The position numbers and the translations under genes are program-made. A DNA stretch of 64,000 nucleotides from Aidingimonas lacisalsi. Its GTDB lineage: Bacteria; Pseudomonadota; Gammaproteobacteria; Pseudomonadales; Halomonadaceae. Location of the stretch: assembly GCF_008079445.1 (NCBI RefSeq), contig NZ_VRYH01000005.1:186001-250000 (forward strand). The letters run 5' to 3'. This document shows, piece after piece, positions 1 to 14,326 of this stretch (position 1 is its first letter; every line of letters begins with the position of its first letter). The notes beneath the pieces are model-generated. The model was given only the letters and a program-made list of their open reading frames with translations. It did not search any database and was not told the DNA's origin.

Positions 1-154
1 GCAGTCGAAGGCGAATGTCAGTATGTCATTGGATTCGCCACCGGGGCCTCGGTTCAATGGCCATGAGTCAGTCAGGATGGGTTGAATCGTAAGGATAGAC
101 CCTAACGGCGCCGCCGTCGCGTTATTCAATTTTATCAAATGATTTCAAGGTATT
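1..154. other. Window edge without an assigned gene
   Basis: No coding region with recognisable similarity is visible before rarA. One plus-strand frame is open from base 1 to a TGA at 64-66 (21 codons, ending in SVQWP) and could be the last part of a gene cut by the window edge, but it is too short to assign. The bases just before rarA are AT-rich and probably hold its promoter and leader. Confidence 0.3.
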
Positions 155-1486
155 ATGGATCTTTTCAGCCACCATCAGTCACAAGACAGCGCGCCGCTGG
201 CCTACCGTATGCGGCCCCGGCGATTGACGGACTATATCGGCCAACAGGCGCTGGTCGGGCCGGACAAACCTCTCCGTCGAATGGCGGAAACGGCAGCCGT
301 ACGTTCCATGATCCTGTGGGGACCTCCGGGAGTCGGCAAGACGACACTGGCGGAAATCCTGGCCAACGAATCGGAGGCCGAACTGGAGCATCTGTCCGCG
401 GTGATGGCGGGTGTCAAAGAGATTCGTGCCGCAGTGGAGCGGGCGCGTTTCGCACAATCCCAAGGGCGTAGCACACTGCTCTTCCTCGACGAAATCCACC
501 GTCTCAACAAGAGCCAACAGGACGCTCTGTTACCCCACGTGGAATCGGGGCTACTGACCCTGATCGGCGCCACGACTGAAAATCCGTCGTTCGAGGTCAA
601 TTCGGCCCTACTGTCTCGCGCACGCGTTTATGTACTCAAGGCACTCGATGAATCGGAGTTGCTCGAGGTCATGCACCAGGCTCTGAAAGACGACGAACGC
701 GGTCTCGGCAAACGACGGATTCATGTTGACGATGAGGTGCTGGCCAAACTTGCACGCGCCGCCGACGGCGATGCACGCCGCGCGCTGGGCTTACTGGAAA
801 CGGCATGCGACTTTACGACCACCGAGGAACACGGTGAACGACTATCGGACGACGCCATCGCGGATGTCATCGGTCATCGCGCCAGTGCATTCGACAAACA
901 GGGAGATCACTACTACGACCTGCTATCGGCCATCCACAAGTCGGTCCGTTCATCGCGCCCCGATGCCGCCCTGCTTTACATGGCCCAGTTCATTCAGGGT
1001 GGCGGCGACCCGCTGGATGTCATCAGGCGCTTGTCGGCCATTGCCTCGGAGGATGTTGGTAACGCCGACCCCCGCGCCCTGCCGTTGGTGATAGCCGCCT
1101 GGGATGCGTTCCTGCGTTTAGGCGACTATGAAGGACAGCGTGCTATCGCCCACGCCGCCATCCACTTGGCGGTTGCTCCCAAGAGCAATGCCATCGATCA
1201 GGCCTGGAACGCGGCGAAAGCGTTTGTCACCGAGCATCCTGACCTCGAGGTTCCCACCTACCTGCGCAATGCACCGACCAAACTGATGGCCGAACTGGGC
1301 CATGGTGAAGGCTACCGTTACGCTCACAACGAACCAAACGGCTACCCCGCAGGTAGCGGACATGACTGCTGGCCTGACGGGACCCCGAAAGCCGCCTTCT
1401 ATACCCCCAGTGACCATGGGCAAGAAGCGCGCTTCAAACAGATCATGGAGTGGCGGGCAACACTGGATAGTCAAGCGGATGAGTGA
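155..1486 (+). CDS. rarA: Replication-associated recombination protein A (RarA/MgsA), AAA+ ATPase
   Basis: A 443-residue AAA+ ATPase of the RarA (MgsA, WRNIP1-like) family, which acts at stalled replication forks. Walker A (GPPGVGKT) lies at residues 56-63 and Walker B (LDEIHR) at 111-116. The sensor region and the C-terminal tetramerisation domain (KSVRSSRPDAALLY onward) follow, and the length is normal for the family. The ATG at 155 follows a short AAGG-like ribosome site. Many gammaproteobacteria have ftsK-lolA-rarA in one direction; here rarA instead runs towards lolA, with 59 bases between the stop codons, so it must have its own promoter. Assignment is secure. Confidence 0.95.
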   Translation: MDLFSHHQSQDSAPLAYRMRPRRLTDYIGQQALVGPDKPLRRMAETAAVRSMILWGPPGVGKTTLAEILANESEAELEHLSAVMAGVKEIRAAVERARFAQSQGRSTLLFLDEIHRLNKSQQDALLPHVESGLLTLIGATTENPSFEVNSALLSRARVYVLKALDESELLEVMHQALKDDERGLGKRRIHVDDEVLAKLARAADGDARRALGLLETACDFTTTEEHGERLSDDAIADVIGHRASAFDKQGDHYYDLLSAIHKSVRSSRPDAALLYMAQFIQGGGDPLDVIRRLSAIASEDVGNADPRALPLVIAAWDAFLRLGDYEGQRAIAHAAIHLAVAPKSNAIDQAWNAAKAFVTEHPDLEVPTYLRNAPTKLMAELGHGEGYRYAHNEPNGYPAGSGHDCWPDGTPKAAFYTPSDHGQEARFKQIMEWRATLDSQADE

Positions 1487-1545
1487 GACACCGGGTCGGT
1501 GCGACGAGCGGTACCGCAAGCCCCAACCCGGTGCCGGTCACGTGA

Positions 1546-2181
1546 TCATTCACTCTCGCGAATCACGTCCACTCCGTCGGGGATGTCGAATTCAAAGTGC
1601 GAGTCATCGATATTGGCATTGACCTGGATCGAAGAAAACTCGATCGCCGTACGCTGACCTGTGCTGTCGGTCATTTCCAGCATGGTCAGACGCTCGTCGC
1701 CATCGAAAGCCATGGACAACTCCTCGAACAACGTATCGGCGGTCTGCGGTGTCAGCGTGAAGACATCGTGTCCCTCCTGTTGCTGATAGTCCACGTCATA
1801 ACTATCAGTCAGATCCGACGCGTCACCGGAAAGCAGCAACGCCGGTGTGTGAGTAATACGCTGATCCAGGCCTCGAACCGTCACCTGCTCCAGATCGGGG
1901 TCGTAAAGATAGACGTCCTCGCCATCCGAAACGACTTCCTGCCGGTAGGGGGCATTTACCTCCCACCGGAACTGGCCAGGTCGCGACAGCCACATGCGGC
2001 CGTTCGCCTCCTGCAAACGTTCGCCACTGCCATCGAGAATATGCTGTTCGAAATCAGCCCGGTAAGTTTCCAGCGGCTCCAGCAATGCGGTCAACCGATC
2101 AGCTCCCTCATCGGCACTGACGGATAGCGGCAACATCGCGGCGGAGAGGGGCAGTAGCAGTAACGACGTCTTAAACTTCAT
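1546..2181 (-). CDS. lolA: Outer-membrane lipoprotein carrier protein LolA
   Basis: A 211-residue periplasmic chaperone that carries lipoproteins from the LolCDE exporter to LolB at the outer membrane. Residues 1-23 form a signal peptide (basic MKFK start, hydrophobic core, probable cut after VSA). The rest matches the LolA fold, with the conserved RPGQFRWEV stretch after an NGRMWLSR strand. A strong AAGGAG site precedes the ATG. It lies 132 bases downstream of ftsK on the same strand, as in many relatives, and is probably read from ftsK or from that gap. It is convergent with rarA. Confidence 0.93.
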   Translation of the reverse strand: MKFKTSLLLLPLSAAMLPLSVSADEGADRLTALLEPLETYRADFEQHILDGSGERLQEANGRMWLSRPGQFRWEVNAPYRQEVVSDGEDVYLYDPDLEQVTVRGLDQRITHTPALLLSGDASDLTDSYDVDYQQQEGHDVFTLTPQTADTLFEELSMAFDGDERLTMLEMTDSTGQRTAIEFSSIQVNANIDDSHFEFDIPDGVDVIRESE

Positions 2182-2314
2182 GTTTGCTCCTTGGACTCAG
2201 CATCTTGCCAAGTGTGGCACCTGGCTCATGGACAATCCGATACATCAGGAGTTGCCCTCATCACCCGGCTTCCTCGTTTGCTGCATATTTCCTCACTACG
2301 TATCGACACCACGA

Positions 2315-5300
2315 TCATCCATCCCCTACGGGTGGCGGTGCCAGGACTTCACGTGAACCATTGGTTCCCATCGACGACACGACACCTGCACTCTCCATGG
2401 CCTCGACCAGCCGTGCAGCCCGGTTGTAGCCGATCTTGAAACGCCGCTGTACTGCCGAAATAGACGCTCGGCGCGACTCGGTCACGAACATCACGGCTTC
2501 GTCATACAAGGCGTCTCGTTCGGGGTCTTCATTTTCACCACCCCCGTCAGCTGCCAGGCCGGTCAAGGCATCGGCAGAGACGCCGCCTGACAGTATCTCC
2601 TCGACGTATTCCGGCTCACCGCGCCGCTTCCAGTCTTCCACGACACGATGCACTTCGTCATCATCGACGAATGCCCCGTGAATACGCATCGGCTGGCCGG
2701 CACCGGGCGGCAGATACAACATGTCGCCATGGCCAAGCAGATTCTCGGCCCCCCCTTGGTCGAGGATCGTGCGGGAATCCACTCTCGAGGACACCTGAAA
2801 CGCCATCCGCGAGGGGATATTGGCCTTGATCAACCCCGTAACGACATCCACAGAGGGGCGTTGTGTCGCCAGAATCAAGTGAATCCCTGCAGCACGCGCC
2901 TTCTGGGCGAGTCGTGCGATCAGCTCCTCGACTTTCTTGCCAACGATCATGAACATGTCAGCGAATTCATCGATGACGACCACGATGTACGACAGCTTTT
3001 CCAGGACCGGCGGCTGTTCATGCATCTGCCAGGGTTGAGGTTCCCACAGAGGATCAGCGACCTGGGCGCCCGCGCGTTCGGCTTCATCGAGTTTTTCATT
3101 GAAGCCAGCGATATTGCGTACTCCCATGGCTGCCATCAGCTTGTAACGACGCTCCATTTCCGCAACGCACCAGCGCAAGGCATTGGCGGCCTCTTTCATG
3201 TCGGTCACAACCGGTGCCAGCAAATGCGGGATGCCATCATAGACCGACAATTCCAGCATCTTGGGATCGACCATGATCAGTCGCAATTCGTCCGGCGATG
3301 CCTTGAGCAGCATGGAAATCAACATGGCGTTGACCCCCACCGACTTGCCCGACCCCGTGGTGCCAGCCACCAGCAAGTGCGGCATCTTGCCCAGGTTGGC
3401 CACCACCGATGCCCCACCGATATCCTGCCCCAGCGCCAGCGTCAACGCCGAATCGGGTTGCTGGTAACGGTCGGAGTCGATCACTTCGCGTAGCCGGATC
3501 ATCGCCCGTTTCGGGTTGGGAATTTCAATACCGACCGTGGGACGCCCGGGTATCACTTCGACGACACGGACGCTTTTGACCATCAGCGACCTCGCCAGGT
3601 CCTTCGCCAGGTTACTGATCTTGGAGACTTTGACGCCGGCTGCCGGTTTGATCTCGAAACGCGTGATGACTGGACCGGGCCAGGTTTCCACGACCTCGGC
3701 CTTGACACCATACTCGTGCAGACGAGTTGCCAGCAGTTCCGCCATATCGGCCAACTGGTCCGTCGTATAATTGGGCTGGCGGGCTTCCGGCGGCGTCAGC
3801 AGCCGCAAGGACGGCAACTGGCCATCAGGCTCCGGGAATGCATCGAGTTGGGGACGCTGACTCTGCAGATGCTCGACCGTCCAGAGCGCCGGGCTCCGAG
3901 GATCGGCGGCCGCCGCCTGCCCTTGTTCGGCACTGGCGATCGAGGGAGTGTCGTCACTCGCCACCTCGTCGCCACCATCTGCCTCGCCAGGCTGGTTCCG
4001 GTTGGCGACATCGTTGCTGCCGTCAGACAGCGCAGTAACGTCATAAGCCTCGGAGGCTGCATCACCGCCGTCTTCGGGCTCCGGCCAGATGAGACGTGGT
4101 TCGTCGCCATCCTCGTCCTCCTGCCAATCCAGGTCGCGCCAATGGCTCAACTGCGGCTCTTGCTTTTCACTACGCACCGGTGAATGCGGTGAGGATCCGG
4201 ACGAGGCCCATGCCACGCTAGCCCGAGACTCACTTGCCTCCGCGGCATGCCTCTGACGCGTCGTCATGCCTGTCTCGTCGTCCGTGTGCCCCGGTGTCGC
4301 TGCCGACACCGATGGGCGAGTCCCAGCCGCTTCGTCACGCTCAGCACGCAACGACATGCCGGCCCAAGCCGGTTCCTCGACCTCGGGACGTAATCCACCT
4401 GGGCTTGATTTGACTTCGCTGGAGACCTGATTGACATAGGCGGCCTCAGGACGTTTGGCAGAAGGCGTTTTCTCCGGGACCTCCCATGGAATGTCCGTCC
4501 CCTTGGGTTCTCCATGCTCCAGCGCCGGCACGGACCGGGCGGACCGACGACGCAGACGTTGCCACCACGAAGGGCGATGACCGGTAGCGGCGTCATCGAC
4601 CGTTTCAGCAGCCGTTGAGGAAGACGCCACCGACGCTTCGGCACGTGATGCAGCCCGTCGCTCGGCGAGCCGCTCACGAGTACCGGATAGGCGTCTCCCC
4701 CCCCTTTTGAGCATACGCACCAGGCCATGTCCCACTTCATCCATGACCGTTAGCCAGGACAAGCCTGAAAACAGCGGAAAGCCACATAGCAAGGCAACCA
4801 AGGCCAACAGTGTCGTGCCATGAGGGTTGACGAGCGGAACCAGGGCATCGACGAGCCCCTCCCCTATAATACCCCCGGCTGCGTAGGGCAAGCGGCTATC
4901 CGGATGGTAGAAGTGCAAGGCACCGAGGGTCGTGGTGCCCAACAGCAGCAACACCAACCCACCGGTCCTGACAGCCAGCGCCGTGGTATCCCATTCGAAG
5001 CGGACTTGTCGCGAACGGATCAACCGCCACGCTGCGAACCCAAGCATACCGGGCCACCATAACGCACTGGCACCCAGTAGCGAGTACAGGATATCGGACA
5101 GCCAAGCGCCCACCGGTCCCATCCAGTTGGCCACATTGGTCTCGGGGCCACTGCGCGACCAGGCAGGATCACTGGGCTGATAACTGAAAAAGGCCAACAG
5201 TAGAAAAACACAGCCGGCCAGCAGCAGTATGACAACGCCTTCTCGTGTCGCACCTTGCAAGCGTAACCCGAAACGTCGTGCCCTTTCCTTGGCTTGCGAC

Positions 5301-5362
5301 GCAGCCCCTTTGGACTGAGACGTGGATCGCGAGCGGCTCGCAGCTTTCTTATTGACACTCAA
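2315..5362 (-). CDS. ftsK: DNA translocase FtsK
   Basis: A 1015-residue septal DNA pump that clears and aligns chromosome ends and activates XerCD recombination at dif. The N-terminal ~220 residues carry the membrane segments that place it at the division site. A long, acidic, low-complexity linker follows (~220-530). The RecA-like motor comes next, with Walker A (GTTGSGKS) near residue 670. A C-terminal winged-helix gamma domain (~945-1015, [20 protein letters not shown]) reads KOPS sites. The reading starts with TTG at 5360-5362, behind a strong AAGGGGGAAGG site. No downstream start fits as well. The linker length is typical for a gammaproteobacterial FtsK. Confidence 0.95.
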   Translation of the reverse strand: MSVNKKAASRSRSTSQSKGAASQAKERARRFGLRLQGATREGVVILLLAGCVFLLLAFFSYQPSDPAWSRSGPETNVANWMGPVGAWLSDILYSLLGASALWWPGMLGFAAWRLIRSRQVRFEWDTTALAVRTGGLVLLLLGTTTLGALHFYHPDSRLPYAAGGIIGEGLVDALVPLVNPHGTTLLALVALLCGFPLFSGLSWLTVMDEVGHGLVRMLKRGGRRLSGTRERLAERRAASRAEASVASSSTAAETVDDAATGHRPSWWQRLRRRSARSVPALEHGEPKGTDIPWEVPEKTPSAKRPEAAYVNQVSSEVKSSPGGLRPEVEEPAWAGMSLRAERDEAAGTRPSVSAATPGHTDDETGMTTRQRHAAEASESRASVAWASSGSSPHSPVRSEKQEPQLSHWRDLDWQEDEDGDEPRLIWPEPEDGGDAASEAYDVTALSDGSNDVANRNQPGEADGGDEVASDDTPSIASAEQGQAAAADPRSPALWTVEHLQSQRPQLDAFPEPDGQLPSLRLLTPPEARQPNYTTDQLADMAELLATRLHEYGVKAEVVETWPGPVITRFEIKPAAGVKVSKISNLAKDLARSLMVKSVRVVEVIPGRPTVGIEIPNPKRAMIRLREVIDSDRYQQPDSALTLALGQDIGGASVVANLGKMPHLLVAGTTGSGKSVGVNAMLISMLLKASPDELRLIMVDPKMLELSVYDGIPHLLAPVVTDMKEAANALRWCVAEMERRYKLMAAMGVRNIAGFNEKLDEAERAGAQVADPLWEPQPWQMHEQPPVLEKLSYIVVVIDEFADMFMIVGKKVEELIARLAQKARAAGIHLILATQRPSVDVVTGLIKANIPSRMAFQVSSRVDSRTILDQGGAENLLGHGDMLYLPPGAGQPMRIHGAFVDDDEVHRVVEDWKRRGEPEYVEEILSGGVSADALTGLAADGGGENEDPERDALYDEAVMFVTESRRASISAVQRRFKIGYNRAARLVEAMESAGVVSSMGTNGSREVLAPPPVGDG

Positions 5363-5543
5363 GTGGCCTTCCCCCTTGCCCTTTCATGGCGTCCAACGTG
5401 GTTCCATTGCGGGAAGTTTCTCAACTCCACGCAATATCATACCGGGCCTTTTCCGCTTGGCACAGGGCTCCAGTCGCTTGAGCCCCACGATAAAGGCCGT
5501 CACACTAGGTAACGTTACCCACAACAGGCAACGATCTCATACC

Positions 5544-6254
5544 ATGCTGCCCTGGCTTCCAGCGACTCTTGTCCAGTTTCCCGATAGTAACCAGGCCCTC
5601 GATGACCCGGATGGGCTACTGGCTGCAGGCGGAGATCTGACCCCCGAATGGCTACTGGCCGCCTATCGACGCGGCATCTTTCCATGGTTCAGCGATGGAC
5701 AGCCGATTTTATGGTGGACCCCTTCAGCGCGCATGGTGCTCTTCCCCGACGAACTCCGCATTCATCGAAGTCTGGCGAAACGCCTGCGAAACGGTGGTTT
5801 CCATGTCAGCATCGATCATGCTTTCGACACGGTCATTCATCAGTGTGCCGCCAGTCGTGAGCATCGTGAGGGCACCTGGATCACCACCGAAATGGCCGAG
5901 GCCTATCGACGGTTACATCGGCTCGGCCATGCTCACTCCGTGGAAGTGTGGCACAGTGATCGACTGGTTGGGGGGTTGTATGGTGTCGCTCTCGGCTGCG
6001 TCTTTTTCGGAGAATCAATGTTTTCTCTGGAACGAGACGCCTCCAAGGTGGCGTTAGTGCACCTGTGCCGTCATTTCCAGAACCAGGGTAACGGCATGAT
6101 CGACTGCCAGATGCATACCGAACACTTGGCTCGGCTAGGTGCTCGAGACATCGCTCGTACAGCATTCATCGACTATCTTGAGCAGTATATTGATGCATCC
6201 ACTGACATGTTTTCCGGCAAAGTCATGGAGGACGCAGCGCCTGCCCCGGAATGA
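5544..6254 (+). CDS. aat: Leucyl/phenylalanyl-tRNA--protein transferase
   Basis: A 236-residue enzyme that transfers Leu or Phe from aminoacyl-tRNA onto proteins with an N-terminal Lys or Arg, creating primary N-degrons read by ClpS. It closely resembles E. coli Aat throughout: GLLAAGGDLTPEWLLAAY at 24-41, RGIFPWFS at 43-50, WWTPSARMVL, and GESMFS later. The frame is open upstream to 5322, but that extension overlaps the ftsK start region and has no family similarity, so ATG 5544 is chosen. It diverges from ftsK and is followed by bpt and infA on the same strand. Confidence 0.95.
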   Translation: MLPWLPATLVQFPDSNQALDDPDGLLAAGGDLTPEWLLAAYRRGIFPWFSDGQPILWWTPSARMVLFPDELRIHRSLAKRLRNGGFHVSIDHAFDTVIHQCAASREHREGTWITTEMAEAYRRLHRLGHAHSVEVWHSDRLVGGLYGVALGCVFFGESMFSLERDASKVALVHLCRHFQNQGNGMIDCQMHTEHLARLGARDIARTAFIDYLEQYIDASTDMFSGKVMEDAAPAPE

Positions 6255-6354
6255 AAGGTTCCGCACATGATGGCCGTTCACCATGACATGTCGGTCCAAC
6301 GCCGCCAGACAAACCATTCTCGGTTCAGCATACAGGCGGAAGGAGGTCGTTACA

Positions 6355-7089
6355 GTGAGCAGTAACGCTCCGCAACACCCCGTGCGGGATCTGCGCTTTT
6401 TCCTGACCGTCCCTCATTCTTGCAGCTATCTGGAGGATCGTGAAGCCACGACGCTATTCCTCGACCCTCAGGAAACTCCCGGACAGAGTGTCTATGAGGC
6501 GCTGACTCTACTCGGCTTTCGCCGTAGCGGTAGACACCTGTATCGGCCACATTGCGAAAACTGCCGTGCTTGCATTTCCGTGCGCGTGCCAGTCGCCGAC
6601 TTCATCCCGACCCGCACCCAGCGAAAACTGATCAATCGCAATGCGGACCTGACACTCCACGAGCGACCAGCCAGGTTCGACAGTGAACACTACACACTGT
6701 ATTCACGCTACATCCATGAGCGCCATGCCGATGGTGACATGTTTCCTCCCAGCCGGGAGCAATATCGCACTTTCCTGACATCCGATCACCCGTATGCCCG
6801 ACTGATGGAATTTCGTCTCGACGGGACGCTGCTGGCCGTGGCTGCCATCGACTTGTTGGGACATGGCATTTCGGCGATCTATACCTATTTCGACCCGCAT
6901 CCCGATCTTGATCGGCGCTCACTGGGCACCTATGTCATTCTGCGCCTGATCGATCTCGCCAGGGAATGGGGGCTAACCCATCTCTATCTAGGATACTGGA
7001 TTCGCAACTGTCGCAAGATGAATTACAAGCAAGCCTTCCAGCCCCTGGAATATCTCGACGGCCGTCATTGGCGGCGCGCGATCCCATAA
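6355..7089 (+). CDS. bpt: Aspartate/glutamate leucyltransferase Bpt
   Basis: A 244-residue member of the ATE/Bpt family. In proteobacteria this family moves Leu from Leu-tRNA to N-terminal Asp or Glu, giving a second class of ClpS-readable N-degron. The N-terminal domain has the conserved cysteine cluster HCENCRAC at 67-73. The C-terminal GNAT-like domain contains the SAIYTYFDP and YLGYWI stretches. The GTG at 6355 is preceded by GGAGG at the right distance. The open frame extends to 6283, but without a ribosome site or homology. Bpt rather than eukaryotic-type Ate1 is inferred from the bacterial form and neighbours. Confidence 0.9.
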   Translation: MSSNAPQHPVRDLRFFLTVPHSCSYLEDREATTLFLDPQETPGQSVYEALTLLGFRRSGRHLYRPHCENCRACISVRVPVADFIPTRTQRKLINRNADLTLHERPARFDSEHYTLYSRYIHERHADGDMFPPSREQYRTFLTSDHPYARLMEFRLDGTLLAVAAIDLLGHGISAIYTYFDPHPDLDRRSLGTYVILRLIDLAREWGLTHLYLGYWIRNCRKMNYKQAFQPLEYLDGRHWRRAIP

Positions 7090-7233
7090 TGCACGGCATT
7101 TTTGCCTTGACGACCGGCATGCGGCACAATATCGCGCTATCCTGATCGGCTATGCAGGATTGGCAGCCGATTGGCCGGTGACTGACTTACCGGCGCTCGT
7201 CTTGTTTCGTACAATCAGTGAGGAACCGCCTAT

Positions 7234-7452
7234 ATGGCACGTGAAGACCATATCGAAATGGAAGGCGTGGTCGTAGACACCCTTCCCAATACCATGTTCC
7301 GCGTCGAGCTGGAGAACGGCCACGTGGTGACGGCCCATATCTCGGGCAAGATGCGCAAGAACTATATCCGGATTCTTACCGGTGACAAGGTCAAGGTCGA
7401 ACTGACTCCTTACGACCTTTCCAAGGGTCGCATCGTCTACCGCTCTCGCTGA
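7234..7452 (+). CDS. infA: Translation initiation factor IF-1
   Basis: A 72-residue single S1/OB-fold protein that occupies the 30S A site during initiation, working with IF-2 and IF-3. The whole chain matches the family, from [11 protein letters not shown] to the basic tail GRIVYRSR. An AGGA-type ribosome site lies upstream of ATG 7234. It sits between bpt and the convergent clpA, as in enterobacteria and pseudomonads. Confidence 0.98.
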   Translation: MAREDHIEMEGVVVDTLPNTMFRVELENGHVVTAHISGKMRKNYIRILTGDKVKVELTPYDLSKGRIVYRSR

Positions 7453-7492
7453 AGCCGCCGTCCCGTCCCGGCCCGCCCCACTCCGGCCTATG

Positions 7493-7525
7493 TAAAAAAC
7501 GACGCCCCGTCGATCTGACAGGGCG
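7493..7525 (-). terminator. Intrinsic terminator of clpA
   Basis: Read on the minus strand, a GC-rich stem (CGCCCTGTC pairing with GACGGGGCG, one wobble pair) is followed by TCGTTTTTT. It lies about 55 bases past the clpA stop codon. The other direction lacks a U-tract, so it mainly serves clpA. Confidence 0.8.
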
Positions 7526-7581
7526 CCGGTGGAGTTGCATGAGGGTCATGGCGACCATTGACCCTCCGTTGCATCATGGGA

Positions 7582-9855
<2,274 letters not shown>

Positions 9856-10048
9856 GGCAGTCCCCTTCTCGCCGCCTCGGTTATCAGTCAGCAGATTCTA
9901 TAACCGGCATTTTCACCATCGGGCAGTTTGACGCGTTTCGCAAGTGCAAGTTTCAACTCTCAGTCTATCGTCCAATTCCTCATCAGGCGTCGATACCCAG
10001 CATTTCATGAGCCTCACCGGCTTGTCGTGCCGACGAGGTCGGCCATCG

Positions 10049-10378
10049 TCAATCCGCTGCATCGATGTCACACAACAGCGGATGCTGACACTCCCTGGCG
10101 TACTGGTTGACTTGATGACTCTTGGTTTCCGCAATATCCCGCGTAAAGATACCGCAGGTCGCTTTGCCCTCAGTGTGTACCGCCAACATCACCTGAACCG
10201 CTTTTTCACTGTCCATATTGAAAAAGCTCTGCAGTACTTCGACGACGAACTCCATCGGAGTGAAGTCATCATTATGCAATACCACCTTGTACAAAGGAGG
10301 CTCAGCCAACTCGGGATCGGATGACTGCACCGCCAGATCGGCATCTTCATCCTCCTGCGGCTCAGATGGGCGCGTCAT
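10049..10378 (-). CDS. clpS: ClpAP adaptor protein ClpS
   Basis: A small adaptor (109 residues from the chosen start) that binds destabilising N-terminal residues and hands them to ClpA. The core [17 protein letters not shown] carries the Asp-Asp pair that holds the substrate amino group. AVHTEGKA carries the conserved His of the hydrophobic pocket. The frame is open up to 10504, and an earlier ATG at 10432 is possible. ATG 10378 is preferred because it gives the usual ClpS length and an acidic flexible N-terminal tail. Start choice is uncertain; family assignment is not. Confidence 0.88.
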   Translation of the reverse strand: MTRPSEPQEDEDADLAVQSSDPELAEPPLYKVVLHNDDFTPMEFVVEVLQSFFNMDSEKAVQVMLAVHTEGKATCGIFTRDIAETKSHQVNQYARECQHPLLCDIDAAD

Positions 10379-10560
10379 ACCCAACCATGGCGACGCTTGG
10401 CATAACCTGTCAGGTGCATCGACATCTTGCATAGCAACACTATTCCATCGTTCGAGCCGGCTTACCATTTCGATGTCGACACTCGTTCGACGCGATATGT
10501 TCACCGGGGTTCACTACAAAGATGCGTCCATGAAGGCGCTCTTGCAAGGGGGCCGGACGC

Positions 10561-10593
10561 AAAAAACCCCTCGCCCATGTGGCGGGCGAGGGG
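10561..10593 (-). terminator. Intrinsic terminator of idh
   Basis: A perfect 10-bp stem (CCCCTCGCCC with GGGCGAGGGG) and a 7-base loop, followed on the minus strand by six T residues. It lies ~45 bases beyond the idh stop and separates idh from clpS. Confidence 0.93.
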
Positions 10594-10638
10594 GTAAGAC
10601 GTGACTTGTCGGGGTCACTGTCCCGGGGACAGCGAAAC

Positions 10639-12894
<2,256 letters not shown>

Positions 12895-13162
12895 TCACAG
12901 CAGTTGCATGAAATTGAGCGGTATGTCATGGCTCGACTGCGAAGCACAACTGTATGGGCGCATTCCCACGGCCCTCGATGAAGACGTGGCGCGACCCGGT
13001 TCACATGGGCCATGACGCTCGGGCCACCATGCAGGGACAGGACTCTGACGGTCCGGTTGCGACGACGGCGCCCCAACGATCACGCGGGAGTATACCAGTT
13101 CAGTCCCGCCTGCGCATGAACAATGTCGACAATCGGCCTGCATCGAGAGTGCAAGCCCGGCC

Positions 13163-13789
13163 ATGAATGACAACAGGCTAGATGACACCTATATGAGTTC
13201 GCTCTACTTACTGCACAAACCGTATCGCGTACTTTCACAATTCCGGGACCGCGAAGGTCGCTCGACGTTGGCAGACCTCATCGACATCCCGAACATCTAT
13301 CCCGCTGGCCGCCTGGACTACGAGTCAGAGGGATTATTATTGCTCAGCGATGATGGTGAACTCATCCACCGCATCAGCCACCCACGCCATAAACAGCCCA
13401 AGACCTACTGGGTGCAGATAGAAGGCGAACCGAATGAGAGTGCATTGAAGGCATTGCGCGACGGTGTCGTACTCAACGATGGCCGAACCCGCCCGGCCAA
13501 GGTCAGGCGGCTAGACATACCGGACGCTGCCGAGCGGTATCCCCCGGTACGACAGCGGCAGTGCATCCCTACCCATTGGCTGGAAATCACGCTGCAGGAA
13601 GGGCGCAACCGTCAGGTGAGACGCATGACGGCTCATGTCGGTCTCCCGACACTACGTTTGATTCGAGTCGCCATCGGCCCCTGGCGACTCGACGGCCTGC
13701 AACCCGGCGAGTGGCGCCACGACACGCTGCATGCGCCAGCCAAGACCCGCACCGCCCCTGACCGCCGAGCGAGGAGGTTCCAACGATGA
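13163..13789 (+). CDS. rluE: 23S rRNA pseudouridine2457 synthase RluE
   Basis: A 208-residue RsuA-family pseudouridine synthase. The catalytic Asp is in AGRLDYESEG (D52). The KTYWVQIEG and GRNRQVRRMTAHVGLPTLRLIR blocks closely match E. coli RluE. No separate S4 domain is present, as expected for this type. An in-frame ATG at 13193 (MSSLYLLHKP) could be the true start, since neither site has a strong Shine-Dalgarno sequence. Its last four bases overlap the start of nudJ, so the two are translationally coupled. Confidence 0.9.
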   Translation: MNDNRLDDTYMSSLYLLHKPYRVLSQFRDREGRSTLADLIDIPNIYPAGRLDYESEGLLLLSDDGELIHRISHPRHKQPKTYWVQIEGEPNESALKALRDGVVLNDGRTRPAKVRRLDIPDAAERYPPVRQRQCIPTHWLEITLQEGRNRQVRRMTAHVGLPTLRLIRVAIGPWRLDGLQPGEWRHDTLHAPAKTRTAPDRRARRFQR

Positions 13790-14235
13790 CACGCTGGACA
13801 CCACGAGTCGCTGTCGCCACCGTCGTCGAGCGCGCCGGACGTTACCTGATGGTCGAGGAGGATCGCGGCGGCCCTTTCACACTGTTCAACCAGCCGGCCG
13901 GCCACCTGGAGCCCGATGAAACGCTACTCGCGGCCGCCGAACGGGAAGTGCGTGAAGAAACCGCTTGGCGTGTCGGTATCACCGACTACCTAGGCCTGTA
14001 TGTCTATCGCACCCAGGAAGGCGTTACGTTTCATAGCCACGGGTATGTCGGTATGGCACTGGCGCATCTGGGTAACGAACTGGACACCGATATCCATGCC
14101 GTGCACTGGCTGACATTCGACGAGATCGAGGACCTGGACCGTGCCGGTCGATTGAGGAGCCCGCTGGTCATGCGACGTCTGCTCGACACTCGATTGGGCC
14201 GGGTATTTCCGCTTGAGGTGATTCAGGAACGCTAG
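13786..14235 (+). CDS. nudJ: NUDIX hydrolase, NudJ-like phosphatase
   Basis: A 149-residue NUDIX enzyme. The box starting [10 protein letters not shown] and ending REVREET fits GX5EX7REUXEE and binds the catalytic metal. E. coli NudJ hydrolyses nucleoside tri- and diphosphates and hydroxymethylpyrimidine pyrophosphate, and sits at the same place between rluE and mnmA; the name rests on this synteny as well as sequence. ATG overlaps the rluE stop (ATGA). Confidence 0.85.
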   Translation: MTRWTPRVAVATVVERAGRYLMVEEDRGGPFTLFNQPAGHLEPDETLLAAAEREVREETAWRVGITDYLGLYVYRTQEGVTFHSHGYVGMALAHLGNELDTDIHAVHWLTFDEIEDLDRAGRLRSPLVMRRLLDTRLGRVFPLEVIQER

Positions 14236-14289
14236 CCTGCCGCCGTGTCACTCGTGGACCAAAGCTCGAAGCGCGTGGGCAGTATCGTG

Positions 14290-14295
14290 TATAAT
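14290..14295 (+). promoter_or_regulatory. Possible -10 element for mnmA
   Basis: A perfect TATAAT lies 31 bases before the mnmA ATG, in the 91-base gap after nudJ. No good -35 hexamer is present at 16-18 bases upstream, so this is a tentative promoter for mnmA-hflD-purB. Confidence 0.35.
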
Positions 14296-14326
14296 ACCGG
14301 CCCATTTACTGTCACCCGATCCGAGA

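Noticed and set aside
2648-3493. 281-codon open frame antisense to the ftsK motor domain
   Set aside because: A shadow frame; the opposite strand encodes the complete FtsK motor.
5322-5543. N-terminal extension of aat into the ftsK start region
   Set aside because: No similarity to Aat; ATG 5544 gives the family start and length.
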